Source: Methanomicrobiales archaeon
GTDB lineage: Archaea; Halobacteriota; Methanomicrobia; Methanomicrobiales; Methanoculleaceae
Direction: 5' to 3'
Assembly (NCBI GenBank): GCA_012797575.1
Contig: JAAZOW010000142.1
Span: forward strand, 1 to 23,012
Length of the DNA stretch: 23,012 nt
A model generated the notes under the pieces. That model saw only the letters and a list, made by a program, of their open reading frames with translations. It was not told the origin of the DNA and ran no database searches. Positions 14,048-21,680 of this stretch are shown here, in pieces (position 1 is the first letter of the stretch; each line of letters starts with the position of its first letter). The translations under genes and the position numbers were made by a program.

Positions 14048-15136
14048 ATGGAGCCAGTGATAACCCCCTCGGGAAGATTCTACAACGAAGACTGCGTATC
14101 AGGGGCGAGGAGACACATCGCATCGGACTCCGTCGACCTGATCATCACCGATCCCCCCTACGGGATCGGCGGCGACGACCTCCACCAGCACTACAACCGA
14201 GACGAAGACTATGTGATCGACGGCTACGTCGAGATCCCGGCATCCGAGTACGGCGAGTTCAGCCGAGACTGGATACGTGAGGCCGAACGCATCCTGCGAC
14301 CCGGGGGCTCGATCTACATAGTCTCAGGCTACACAAACCTCTACCACATCCTCAAAGCCCTCCGGGAGACCGGGCTTGAGGAGATCAACCACATCATCTG
14401 GAAGTATACCTTCGGGGTGTACACGAGCAGAAAGTACGTCTCGTCGCACTACCACATCCTCTACTACCAAAAACCCGGCAGACCGAGGAGATTCAACCTC
14501 GAATCCCGGTTCGGCCTCGGCGAGAGGGACCCCGACGGCGGATCACTGAACTACCAGGACCGGGAAGACGTCTGGATCATCAACCGCGAGTATAAACCCG
14601 GACAGATCAAGAACAAGAACGAACTGCCGACCGCCCTACTCACAAAGATGATCCAGTACAGCAGCACCGAAGGCGATCTCGTCTGCGACATGTTCCTCGG
14701 AGGATTCTCCACCGCAAAAGTCGCCATAGGCCTCGGGCGGCGGGCGGTAGGCTTCGAGATCTCGCCCGAGATCTTCGCAGCGAGGGCAGACGACCTCAAG
14801 ACCATCAGACCAGGCTCCCTCCTCCCGACGCTGCGGACACCCATGGTAGACGCGAGGGCGAACCGGGGCAGGCCCTGGAGCGACGCCGATAAAGCGGCCC
14901 TCAAGACCAGGTTCGATCACCTCATACAGTCCGGGAGAACGAAGAAGGATGCCGTGGAGATCGTGGCCCGGGAACTCGGCCGGGGCCGGTGGGCCGTCGA
15001 GAAGATGCTCAAGACCCTGGAGGCGAGCCCCCTCACCCCGTCGCAACCTCGACACATTCCTCCCGCGTCCCGATCCGGGCAACCGCCCCGCACATCCCCG
15101 GAACGTACGCAAACGCCTTCCCGGAATCCACCATGA
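14048..15136 (+). CDS. Solitary beta-class DNA methyltransferase with C-terminal DNA-binding-like domain
   Basis: 362-residue site-specific DNA methylase of the N6-adenine/N4-cytosine family. The catalytic motif DPPYG (residues 35-39) precedes the SAM-binding motif DMFLGGFST (214-222), the beta-class order. DPPY favours N6-adenine. Residues ~274-325 (RPWSDADKAALKTRFDHL, then KKDAVEIVARELGRGRWAVE) look like an appended SANT/Myb or helix-turn-helix domain. The last ~34 residues, from about residue 329, are Pro/Ser/Arg-rich and are encoded antisense to the end of the aconitase-X gene: the two convergent genes overlap by 104 nt. No restriction endonuclease is adjacent, so it is an orphan (regulatory or protective) methylase. 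Unlike the A+T-rich island before it, its codon use is host-like. Start ATG 14048 follows GGAGAAGC. Recognition sequence unknown. Confidence 0.85.
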   Translation: MEPVITPSGRFYNEDCVSGARRHIASDSVDLIITDPPYGIGGDDLHQHYNRDEDYVIDGYVEIPASEYGEFSRDWIREAERILRPGGSIYIVSGYTNLYHILKALRETGLEEINHIIWKYTFGVYTSRKYVSSHYHILYYQKPGRPRRFNLESRFGLGERDPDGGSLNYQDREDVWIINREYKPGQIKNKNELPTALLTKMIQYSSTEGDLVCDMFLGGFSTAKVAIGLGRRAVGFEISPEIFAARADDLKTIRPGSLLPTLRTPMVDARANRGRPWSDADKAALKTRFDHLIQSGRTKKDAVEIVARELGRGRWAVEKMLKTLEASPLTPSQPRHIPPASRSGQPPRTSPERTQTPSRNPP

Positions 15137-16193
15137 TCGACGAGAACTCATCCATCCTGGGCGAGACGACCATACAGGTATCCGGGACGATACGAGCACC
15201 GCTCCGCTCGATCACAGCCACAAGATCGCGGTGCTTCTCTGCAACCCCCCGCGACACAAAGACGTAGAACGGCTTCGTCGTCGTCTTCCCCCTCAGGAGA
15301 TCCGCAAGCTCCGCAAGCTCGGCGCCCGAACAGTGGGGACAGCCCACCGCGACCGCCTCGACCTCGACCTCCTCGAAGAGACCGAGGACCTCGTCCCGGG
15401 TGACCGCCACACGCTCAAGATCATCCACCTCAAACGAGAAGACCCGCGCCTCAGGCGTGATCCCCTCGACATGGAAGAGCGCCACCGCGCCGGTCGCAGC
15501 CATTGCAGCCCCGAGCGCCTTGAGCTGATCACGGTTCGGCCGGATCCCGGAAAAGATCGGGATCCGGTTCCCCACCTTCCCCCCGGCGACATGCCCGATC
15601 GCCCCCCAGTGATCGGCCCGAAGCCCCTCCCATCCCTCGACCTCGACGACGATCTGCGGTCTCCGGTTCGCGACGACATGAAGACCGTAGTAGGGCGTCT
15701 TCCCGACTATAGCCGCCGCAAGCGCACTAGGACCCCCTTCCCGGTTCGTCCGGGCCCCGAGGACAGAGTTCGCGTAGGCCACCGCCGAAGACTCCGACCA
15801 GGCCAGGTGCTCCCCGTACCCTGTGATGTTGAGGTAGTAGGGCGTGCAGGTGCACTCAAGCTTGATCCCGAGACTCCGGTAGGCATCGACGACCAGAGCC
15901 TGGTTCCGGGCGAACTCCTCATCTATACCAAACTCCCGCCACCCCTCCCGAGGCATCCCGATCGGGTTTAAGACGGTCGGAACCGCCACCCGGGCATCGA
16001 GGCTCTGCAACCAGGCAAGCCCCCACTCCCCGATGGTCTTATACGACGCACCACTCACCTGGGCGCTCGTTATGGGGATGAGCCTCTCGGCCTCATAGAC
16101 ATCTCCGAGCGCGACCAGTATCTCCATCATCTTCTGCGGGGTCTCGCCGAACTCGCCGGCGAGCACCCGCTCGTCACTTGCATCCAGGTACAT
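15033..16193 (-). CDS. Aconitase X large subunit; probable phosphomevalonate dehydratase
   Basis: 386-residue catalytic (large) subunit of the aconitase-X family. In archaea this enzyme dehydrates mevalonate 5-phosphate to trans-anhydromevalonate 5-phosphate in the modified mevalonate pathway. Family features: ITSAQVSGASYKTIGEWGL, TCTPYYLNITGYGEHLAWSES, a gap-free central domain with GARTNREGGPSALAAAIVG, and conserved cysteines in GCPHCSGAE, PDTCMVVSP and PGMCGA that likely hold the Fe-S cluster. I choose ATG 16193, 4 nt after the UbiD stop, over the longer frame starting at 16253, which would run into the UbiD coding region. Adjacent UbiD and UbiX support the pathway assignment. The small swivel-domain (DUF126) subunit is absent from the window; the position directly after this gene is taken by a convergent DNA methylase. 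Confidence 0.9.
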   Translation of the reverse strand: MYLDASDERVLAGEFGETPQKMMEILVALGDVYEAERLIPITSAQVSGASYKTIGEWGLAWLQSLDARVAVPTVLNPIGMPREGWREFGIDEEFARNQALVVDAYRSLGIKLECTCTPYYLNITGYGEHLAWSESSAVAYANSVLGARTNREGGPSALAAAIVGKTPYYGLHVVANRRPQIVVEVEGWEGLRADHWGAIGHVAGGKVGNRIPIFSGIRPNRDQLKALGAAMAATGAVALFHVEGITPEARVFSFEVDDLERVAVTRDEVLGLFEEVEVEAVAVGCPHCSGAELAELADLLRGKTTTKPFYVFVSRGVAEKHRDLVAVIERSGARIVPDTCMVVSPRMDEFSSIMVDSGKAFAYVPGMCGAVARIGTREECVEVATG

Positions 16194-16197
16194 GAAC

Positions 16198-17439
16198 TCA
16201 CTGCCACTCCGCTCTCTTAAATTCGTCTTCCCTTCCCATAACGATCGTGGCATCGACCCCGACCTTCACGTTCGTCCCATCGCCGAGCCGCATGGGATCG
16301 AGCGACGACCCCCGCACACCGGATATGACCATGACATCGGTATCCCCACGGACCCTGGTCGCTATCGCGTACTCGACGTCGAGGGGATCGGTGATATCGA
16401 TATCCTCATCCACGACGACGACATGTTTGAGAGAGGTATGGGCCGCAAACGCCGCCATGATGGCGTTCTTCCCATCACCCTCCGTCCTCTTCCGGATCTG
16501 CACAACAGCGTGGAGGTACCCGGCCCCGCCCTTCGTGAGCAACACATCCCGGACCCCAGTCACCTCACCGACCGCACGGTAGATCTTGGGCTCATACGGT
16601 GCGCCCATCAGGAGCTTATGCTCATCGCCGGCAGGCAAGATACCATGGTAGATGGGATCCTCCTTGCAGTACATCCGGGTAAACTCCACCACGGGCTGCC
16701 GGCGCACAGGATCGTAGGTCCCCGTGATATCGACGAACGGACCCTCGTCCGCGACCTCACCCCCGATATAGCCCTCGATCACGATCTCAGCGTCAGGAAC
16801 CCGGACACCGTTTGCGCATCGCCGGACGGCAAGCTCCCCGCCCATGAGCTCAGCCGCATAGGCAAGCTCCCTCCCCTGCGGGACGCGGGTGGAGGTCGCA
16901 AACGTCACAAGAGGATGGGTCCCCACCGTGACCGCGACCGGGAGACGCTCCCCCCTGGCAAGCGCCTCCGCAAGCAGGCTATGGGTATGCCTCCCCTCCA
17001 CAAGACGGGCCACCACACGCCGATCGTCGAGGACCATCATACGGTGGATGGAAGCGTTCTCGACACCGTCAAGAGACGAAAATATCGCCCCGGCTGTAAA
17101 GTATCGCCCCGCATCCCCAGGATAATGCTTCATCACCGGGAGGCGGGAGAGATCGACTGGGACGGCGCCCTCACACGGCCCGGCATCCCTGACGTGGCCA
17201 TCATACGTCATCGCCGCCAGACGGCGGACGAGATCCCGCTCCCCGACACCGAGCGCCTCCGCAAGCACCCTGCGGTCGCCGAGCAGGTTCATCACCGCCC
17301 GGTGACCGTCAAGGTCATGGAAGAAGAGTATCCTATCGGTCTGGCTCGCCATGCGGGGAGCCTCGTATATCGCCGAGCAGGGTCGCTCGATATCCTCGAC
17401 CCGGCCCCGCCTCCGCATATCATCTAGAAAATCGCGCAT
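16198..17439 (-). CDS. UbiD-family decarboxylase, probable anhydromevalonate phosphate decarboxylase
   Basis: 413-residue prenyl-FMN-dependent decarboxylase. Within this operon it should convert trans-anhydromevalonate 5-phosphate to isopentenyl phosphate, the second special step of the archaeal mevalonate route. UbiD hallmarks: FFHDLDGHRAVMNLLGDR near the N-terminus, SIHRMMVLDDRRVVARL, VAVTVGTHPLVTFA, EGPFVDITGTYD (about residue 233-244), and HVVVVDEDIDITDPLDVEYA near residue 344, containing the conserved acidic catalytic positions. The C-terminus ends GVDATIVMGREDEFKRAEW, consistent with family length. It starts 3 nt after the UbiX stop and ends 4 nt before the aconitase-X ATG. A general aromatic-acid UbiD/VdcC role is possible on sequence alone; genomic context makes the mevalonate role far more likely. 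Confidence 0.9.
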   Translation of the reverse strand: MRDFLDDMRRRGRVEDIERPCSAIYEAPRMASQTDRILFFHDLDGHRAVMNLLGDRRVLAEALGVGERDLVRRLAAMTYDGHVRDAGPCEGAVPVDLSRLPVMKHYPGDAGRYFTAGAIFSSLDGVENASIHRMMVLDDRRVVARLVEGRHTHSLLAEALARGERLPVAVTVGTHPLVTFATSTRVPQGRELAYAAELMGGELAVRRCANGVRVPDAEIVIEGYIGGEVADEGPFVDITGTYDPVRRQPVVEFTRMYCKEDPIYHGILPAGDEHKLLMGAPYEPKIYRAVGEVTGVRDVLLTKGGAGYLHAVVQIRKRTEGDGKNAIMAAFAAHTSLKHVVVVDEDIDITDPLDVEYAIATRVRGDTDVMVISGVRGSSLDPMRLGDGTNVKVGVDATIVMGREDEFKRAEWQ

Positions 17440-17442
17440 GAA

Positions 17443-17991
17443 CTATCCACTCCATCGCATCCCAAGACCGTGATCAACCACCCCCAGGTGGTCGAGCACC
17501 CGCGCCACCACCATATCGACGAGATCATCGATCGTCTCGGGGCGCTGGTAGAAAGGAGGGCTTGCGACCATCACGGTCGCCCCCGCCTCATCGGCGGCCA
17601 GCATATTCTTCAGGTGGATCCGGGAGAGCGGCATCTCCCGGACCAGGAGGATGAGTGGCCGCCTCTCCTTGAGACAGACATCCGCCGACCGGGTGATCAG
17701 GGTATCGGCAAACCCCCTGCTGACCGCCGAGAGCGTCTTCATACTACAGGGGACGATCGCCATCGCATCATAGCGAAACGAACCGCTCGCGATATCGGCC
17801 GCGAGGTTACTGTTCTCAGCATAGACGGCATCAAACCCCGCAAGATCCACGCCCTCGATCCCGGCGATCTGGCGGGCGACGTCGGATACGACGATATGCA
17901 CCCGTGCCCGATCGCAGAGCACCTCAAGCAGGCGGCGGGCGTATACGATCCCGCTCGCCCCCGTGACCCCGACGACAAACTCCTTCTCCAT
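17443..17991 (-). CDS. ubiX: UbiX flavin prenyltransferase
   Basis: 182-residue flavoprotein that prenylates reduced FMN using a dimethylallyl donor to make prFMN, the cofactor of UbiD decarboxylases. Visible motifs: the FMN-binding VGVTGASGIVYARRLLEVL at the N-terminus, IVPCSMKTLSAVSRGFADTL mid-protein, RRPLILLVREMPLS, and HLKNMLAADEAGATVMVASPPF. Length is standard. It starts one base after the HD gene stop (TAA c ATG) and is followed within 3 nt by ubiD, so cofactor supply and consumer are co-translated. The prenyl donor is itself a product of the mevalonate route, so pathway and cofactor depend on each other. Confidence 0.95.
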   Translation of the reverse strand: MEKEFVVGVTGASGIVYARRLLEVLCDRARVHIVVSDVARQIAGIEGVDLAGFDAVYAENSNLAADIASGSFRYDAMAIVPCSMKTLSAVSRGFADTLITRSADVCLKERRPLILLVREMPLSRIHLKNMLAADEAGATVMVASPPFYQRPETIDDLVDMVVARVLDHLGVVDHGLGMRWSG

Positions 17992-17992
17992 G

Positions 17993-19198
17993 TTACGTCA
18001 CCACAAGCCTATCCTGCCGTGTCACCCGCTTCACCCGGAGAACCTCGATCGCCGCCTGCTCCACCCTCTCGCGATTCTCTTCGGTGGTGTAGACGCCGAG
18101 CCGCCACTGCTGTCGCCGGGTATCGTTGAGCGTGCCTATCAGGGGAGATATCTCCTCGATCTCCATCATCGCGTGGCTGTTCCTGACCCGGATCTCCATC
18201 GAGAGGGTGCCCGGAGATGAAGGTATATCGACGAGGACCTCCTCCTCGGGGATACCCGCGGTCTCGGCGATGGCGACAGCCACCTCCCGCTCCCGGGCGG
18301 GCCCCAGACCCTGCTGGAGGGCTGCGGCGTTCACCCGGTCGGCACCGACGTAGAGTGCCCGCTTGTAGAGGTCCCGGGCGTAGACCCGGCGGGCCAGGTC
18401 GCGGACGATCGGGTAGCCTGAGTGCTTCAACCGTTCCATGCAGGCGGCGTCATCCATCCGCACGAACCTGTGGGCGTCGGCCCCGCCCAGCACCTCCTCC
18501 CTGAGCGCGTAGACGAACATGCTGGTCGCGATCCGGCTCACATGGTGGAAGTAGACCGACGGGCGCATCAGGGTCCGGGCGATCAGGAGCGACTCGGCGG
18601 CGTTGATCCCGCCTTCATCAAGCGCAATCCCTGACGGCCCTGAGAGGACCGAGCACCGGATGAGCCGATGGGCATCGACCGTCCCGTAGGGGACGCCGGT
18701 ATAATGGGCATCACGCATGAGGTAGTCCATCCGGTCGACGTCCAGGCTCCCGTGGATGATTCCAGCGAAGGGATGATCGCCCGATATGACGGCGCAGACC
18801 TCGGCAGGATCGATCCCCTCATCCTCAAGTATCCCGGCGACCGAGCTCTCCTCGACGATCCCCTCAATCTGGTGATGACACCGCCCCACAAACTCCTCCA
18901 TCACCGGTTCGGTGGCGTGGGAGAAGGGACCGTGGCCGATATCATGGAGGAGCGCGGCCGTGGTGACCACCCTCGCCTCATCACCATCAAGCCCGAGCTT
19001 GTCGCACATGAGCCCGGCGAGGTGCATCGTCCCGAGCGAGTGCTCGAACCGGGTATGGTTTGCGCCGGGGTAGACGAGATTTGCAAACCCGAGCTGAGTC
19101 ACGTGGCGGAGCCGCTGGACCTCTATCGAGTCGAGCAGCCTGAGCGCGAGATCGTCCGCCTCGACGTAGCCGTGGACAGGGTCTTTGATGATCTTCAT
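17993..19198 (-). CDS. SAMHD1/dGTPase-like HD-domain phosphohydrolase
   Basis: 401-residue metal-dependent phosphohydrolase of the SAMHD1/dNTPase-like HD superfamily. N-terminus KIIKDPVHGYVEADDLALRL. HD residues: His53 in TRFEHSLGTMHLAG, His85-Asp86 in ALLHDIGHGPFSH, and Asp155 in SLDVDRMDYLMRDAHYTG. This is the same spacing pattern that in SAMHD1 coordinates the metal and contacts the nucleotide. The C-terminal ~150 residues are a less conserved helical region ending in mixed strands. First gene of the HD-ubiX-ubiD-aconitase X operon. The biochemical substrate is unproven: dNTP or another phosphoester is known for relatives, and a role tied to isoprenoid phosphates is only a context-based guess. 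The ATG at 19198 lies 46 bp from the divergent CofD-like gene. Confidence 0.9.
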   Translation of the reverse strand: MKIIKDPVHGYVEADDLALRLLDSIEVQRLRHVTQLGFANLVYPGANHTRFEHSLGTMHLAGLMCDKLGLDGDEARVVTTAALLHDIGHGPFSHATEPVMEEFVGRCHHQIEGIVEESSVAGILEDEGIDPAEVCAVISGDHPFAGIIHGSLDVDRMDYLMRDAHYTGVPYGTVDAHRLIRCSVLSGPSGIALDEGGINAAESLLIARTLMRPSVYFHHVSRIATSMFVYALREEVLGGADAHRFVRMDDAACMERLKHSGYPIVRDLARRVYARDLYKRALYVGADRVNAAALQQGLGPAREREVAVAIAETAGIPEEEVLVDIPSSPGTLSMEIRVRNSHAMMEIEEISPLIGTLNDTRRQQWRLGVYTTEENRERVEQAAIEVLRVKRVTRQDRLVVT

Positions 19199-19244
19199 CA
19201 GTTCCGTTAAGATTCTTCACAGAAGGCTCATAATACTATGGAGA
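19199..19244. promoter_or_regulatory. 46-bp divergent promoter region
   Basis: Lies between the HD gene (minus) and the CofD-like gene (plus). A minus-strand TATA-like AGTATTATGAG is at about 19227-19237, ~30 nt before the HD start. On the plus strand, GTTAAGATTC at 19206-19215 could serve the CofD-like gene, which also has GGAG two bases before its ATG. The two promoters must overlap, so the genes are probably co-regulated or mutually exclusive. Confidence 0.4.
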
Positions 19245-20153
19245 ATGATCACCTTCCTCTCAGGCGGCCCGGGAGGCCTCGCGCTCATAGACGGTTCCCG
19301 GCAGATCCTCCACGACCGCGACATCGCTGTGATCGCAAGCACCGCCGGGGACTCCCGGGTCTCGGGGGGCCACGTTGCGCCCGACATCGACGCCGCCACC
19401 TTCCTCTTCGCAGGCATACTCGACACCAGCCGGTGGTGGGGGATCCGGGGGGACACCTACGCCACCCACAACCACCTCCCAAAGGTGGCGGGATCCGAAC
19501 CCCTCCCGATCGGGGACCGTGCCCGGGCCGTCCAGATCGCGAGGATGAACCTCCTGCGGGAAGGGGCGACCCTGACCGAGGTCGTGCAGATACAGTGCCG
19601 GGCGCAGAGCATCGGTGCGACCATCCTCCCGATGACCGACGCAGACGCCCGCGTGCTCGTCGATACCGGGACCGAACGCCTCCCGCTCCTCGAGTACTGG
19701 ATGGCCGCCCCGGCGGACACCGAGGTGCGCGAGCTCATACGGACCGCCCCGGAGCCGCCGACGATCACGGATGAGGTCAGGGCAGCCATCGAAGCGAGCG
19801 ACGCCGTGGTGATCGGCCCGGACAACCCCGCCCGGGGCGTCCTCTCCATCCTCGACTGTGCAGGCATGCGTGACCTCCTCCAGGACCAGTTCGTCGTCGC
19901 GATCTCGCCGTTCGGGGGGGATGCCCCGACCGACCCGAAGAACGCCGCGCTGATGTATGCCGCCGGCGAGAGACCGACATCGCAGGGGGTGTTTCGTCTC
20001 TACCAGGATATCGTCGATCTCTTCATCCAGGACTTCCACGACCCGGACGACATCCCCGGATCGCTTCGCCTGGAGACACGTCTCCTGCACGACCGGCAGG
20101 CCGAGTCGCTCGCCTGGGACGTCATGGCGATCATACGCCACGCGGTCTCATGA
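19245..20153 (+). CDS. Diverged CofD-family paralogue (2-phospho-L-lactate transferase-like)
   Basis: 302-residue homologue of CofD, the enzyme that attaches a phospholactyl-type group to Fo to make F420-0. It aligns end to end with the neighbouring canonical copy and keeps AGILDT-RWWGIRGDTY, the LPMTD block, IEASDAVVIGP and the final FIQDF. Several otherwise conserved positions are changed. The N-terminal GGTGTPKLLRG becomes GGPGGLALIDG; NTAED becomes STAGD; SPDIDTV becomes APDIDAA; GDRDRA becomes GDRARA; VHFQEYWV becomes LPLLEYWM. The frame is intact with host-like codons, so it is maintained rather than decaying. It may use a different activated donor or acceptor, be a regulatory subunit, or be inactive. 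I choose ATG 19245 (not the upstream in-frame ATGs from 19185, which lie in the HD gene) because it aligns with the paralogue start. Divergent from the prFMN/mevalonate operon. Confidence 0.85.
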   Translation: MITFLSGGPGGLALIDGSRQILHDRDIAVIASTAGDSRVSGGHVAPDIDAATFLFAGILDTSRWWGIRGDTYATHNHLPKVAGSEPLPIGDRARAVQIARMNLLREGATLTEVVQIQCRAQSIGATILPMTDADARVLVDTGTERLPLLEYWMAAPADTEVRELIRTAPEPPTITDEVRAAIEASDAVVIGPDNPARGVLSILDCAGMRDLLQDQFVVAISPFGGDAPTDPKNAALMYAAGERPTSQGVFRLYQDIVDLFIQDFHDPDDIPGSLRLETRLLHDRQAESLAWDVMAIIRHAVS

Positions 20154-20307
20154 CCACGGGGGCACCTCTTTTGGGCCAGCATGCACCCGGGGCACAGGGC
20201 TGGAACACGACCCGTCAGCCGACGCAAAAGCGACCGACAGCGCACCGGCCTCCTCGACGTTGACGGATCACTCCAGCAGGGGCCGCCAGAGGCGCGGGTT
20301 ATTCGAA

Positions 20308-20320
20308 ATGCTCTTATGCT
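20308..20320 (+). promoter_or_regulatory. Possible TATA box of cofD
   Basis: GCTCTTATGCTTG lies ~28-30 nt before the ATG at 20344, which would give a nearly leaderless cofD message. It is embedded in a 190-bp gap after the first CofD-like gene with no other recognisable content. Weak match, positional support only. Confidence 0.35.
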
Positions 20321-20343
20321 TGTACCTGACACGCTAAATACTC

Positions 20344-21249
20344 ATGATAACCTTCCTCTCAGGCGGCACCGGAACCCCGAAACTCCTCCGTGGGATGCTG
20401 GAACTGCTGGAGGAGCAAGAGATCGCGGTCATCGTCAACACGGCCGAGGATATCTGGCTCTCAGGCAGTCACCTCTCGCCTGACATAGACACGGTCGTCT
20501 ACTTCTTCGCGGGCATCCTCGACACCGACCGGTGGTGGGGGATACGCGGCGACACCTACATCACCCACGACCACCTGGCCCGGCTCGGCATCGACGAGTT
20601 CATAACCCTCGGGGATCGGGATCGGGCGGTCAACATAGCGAGGGGAGAGATGCTCAGGAGGGGGATGCGGCTCACCGAGGCGACGAAGACGATCTGCGAG
20701 AGGCTCGGCGTCAGGGCGGCCGTCCTCCCGATGACCGACTCAGAGGTGACGACCTACGTTCAGACACACCAGGGCGAGGTGCATTTCCAGGAGTACTGGG
20801 TGAAGCACCGGGGCGCCCTCGAGCTCGACGGCGTGGTCAGACGCTTCCGGGAGGCGCCGGTCGCGACACCCGAGGTGCTCGAGGCCATCGAGGCGAGCGA
20901 TGCGGTGGTGATCGGACCGAGCAACCCGGTCACGAGCGTATCACCGATCCTCGAATGCGCCGGGATCCGGGAGGCACTCCGCCGGCACGGCTGCGTCATC
21001 GCGGTCAGCCCCTTCATCGGCGATGCACCCATCAGCGGTCCGGCGGCGGCCCTGATGCAGGCCTCCGGGAGGGAACCCTCGTCGGCCGGGACCTATGCCC
21101 TCTACGAGGACTTCGTGGACGTCTTCATCCAGGATACCCGCGATCCGGTCGAGATCGAAGGAGCGCTCCGTCTCGATACCCTCATGGTCTACCGGGGGAA
21201 GAGCCTGGATCTCGCAAGAAGCATCATGACGCTGATCTACGGCTACTGA
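20344..21249 (+). CDS. cofD: 2-phospho-L-lactate transferase (coenzyme F420 biosynthesis)
   Basis: 301-residue canonical CofD. It transfers the phospholactyl (or phosphoenolpyruvyl) moiety from a guanylylated donor to the deazaflavin Fo, making F420-0 or its dehydro form; F420 is the central hydride carrier of methanogenesis. Conserved blocks are all present: FLSGGTGTPKLLRGM (4-18), NTAED (32-36), SPDIDTV (45-51), FAGILDTDRWWGIRGDTY, LGDRDRAVNIAR, VLPMTDSEVTTYV, VHFQEYWV, and GPSNPVTSVSPILE. It likely has its own promoter and a leaderless start. The stop overlaps the convergent IscU gene by 7 nt. The preceding gene is a diverged paralogue. Confidence 0.95.
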   Translation: MITFLSGGTGTPKLLRGMLELLEEQEIAVIVNTAEDIWLSGSHLSPDIDTVVYFFAGILDTDRWWGIRGDTYITHDHLARLGIDEFITLGDRDRAVNIARGEMLRRGMRLTEATKTICERLGVRAAVLPMTDSEVTTYVQTHQGEVHFQEYWVKHRGALELDGVVRRFREAPVATPEVLEAIEASDAVVIGPSNPVTSVSPILECAGIREALRRHGCVIAVSPFIGDAPISGPAAALMQASGREPSSAGTYALYEDFVDVFIQDTRDPVEIEGALRLDTLMVYRGKSLDLARSIMTLIYGY

Positions 21250-21635
21250 CGGGATCCCCGCTTCTCCTGGTAGTCCCTGATCGCCGCGTGGAGCGCATCC
21301 GCTGCGAGGTTTGAGCAGTGCAGCTTGAGGGGCGGCAACCCGTCAAGCTCGGTCGCCACATCGTCGCGGGTGATCTGGAGCGCCTCCTCAAGCGTCTTTC
21401 CTCTCGCAAGCTCGGTCACCATGCTGCTCGTCGCGATCGCTGACCCGCACCCAAACGTCCGGAACCTGATATCCTCGATGACGTCGTCCCTGACCCTGAT
21501 GAAGATCTCCATAAGGTCCCCGCAGACCGGGTTACCGACCTTGCCGTAACCATCAGGGTTCTCGATCACCCCGACGTTGCGCGGGTTCATGAAATGCTCC
21601 ATCACCTTCTGGCTGTATCCGATCGAGTCTGTCAA
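21243..21635 (-). CDS. IscU/NifU-type Fe-S cluster scaffold
   Basis: Small cytosolic scaffold on which Fe-S clusters are assembled before transfer to apoproteins. Diagnostic IscU elements: KVMEHFMNPRNVGVIENPDG at the N-terminus, and ligand positions NPVCGD (Cys38, Asp40), FGCGSAIATSS (Cys63) and LKLHCSNLAADAL (Cys107). About 130 residues from TTG 21635, matching the usual IscU length. I choose this TTG because the frame upstream is not IscU-like, GGTGA lies about ten bases upstream, and a TATA-like TTCATATGCT is at 21671-21680. A GTG a few codons earlier is possible. No cysteine desulfurase gene is next to it here. It could serve aconitase X and the many Fe-S enzymes of a methanogen. It ends tail-to-tail with cofD, overlapping by 7 nt. 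Confidence 0.92.
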   Translation of the reverse strand: MTDSIGYSQKVMEHFMNPRNVGVIENPDGYGKVGNPVCGDLMEIFIRVRDDVIEDIRFRTFGCGSAIATSSMVTELARGKTLEEALQITRDDVATELDGLPPLKLHCSNLAADALHAAIRDYQEKRGSRQ

Positions 21636-21670
21636 ACCACTCTCACCCACCGCGATGTGGTAGCCTCGGA

Positions 21671-21680
21671 AGCATATGAA
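21671..21680 (-). promoter_or_regulatory. Possible TATA box of the IscU-type gene
   Basis: TTCATATGCT on the minus strand lies ~40 nt upstream of the TTG start at 21635 and would place transcription start ~15 nt before it. This supports the short start over the longer open frame reaching 21752. Confidence 0.35.

Noticed and set aside
16194..16253. N-terminal extension of aconitase X from ATG 16253
   Set aside because: It would overlap the end of ubiD, and the extra residues are not family-like; ATG 16193 gives normal length and operon spacing.
16192..17427. 411-codon plus-strand ORF opposite ubiD
   Set aside because: Antisense shadow of the UbiD gene, rich in His/Pro/Arg/Asp as expected for a reverse frame.
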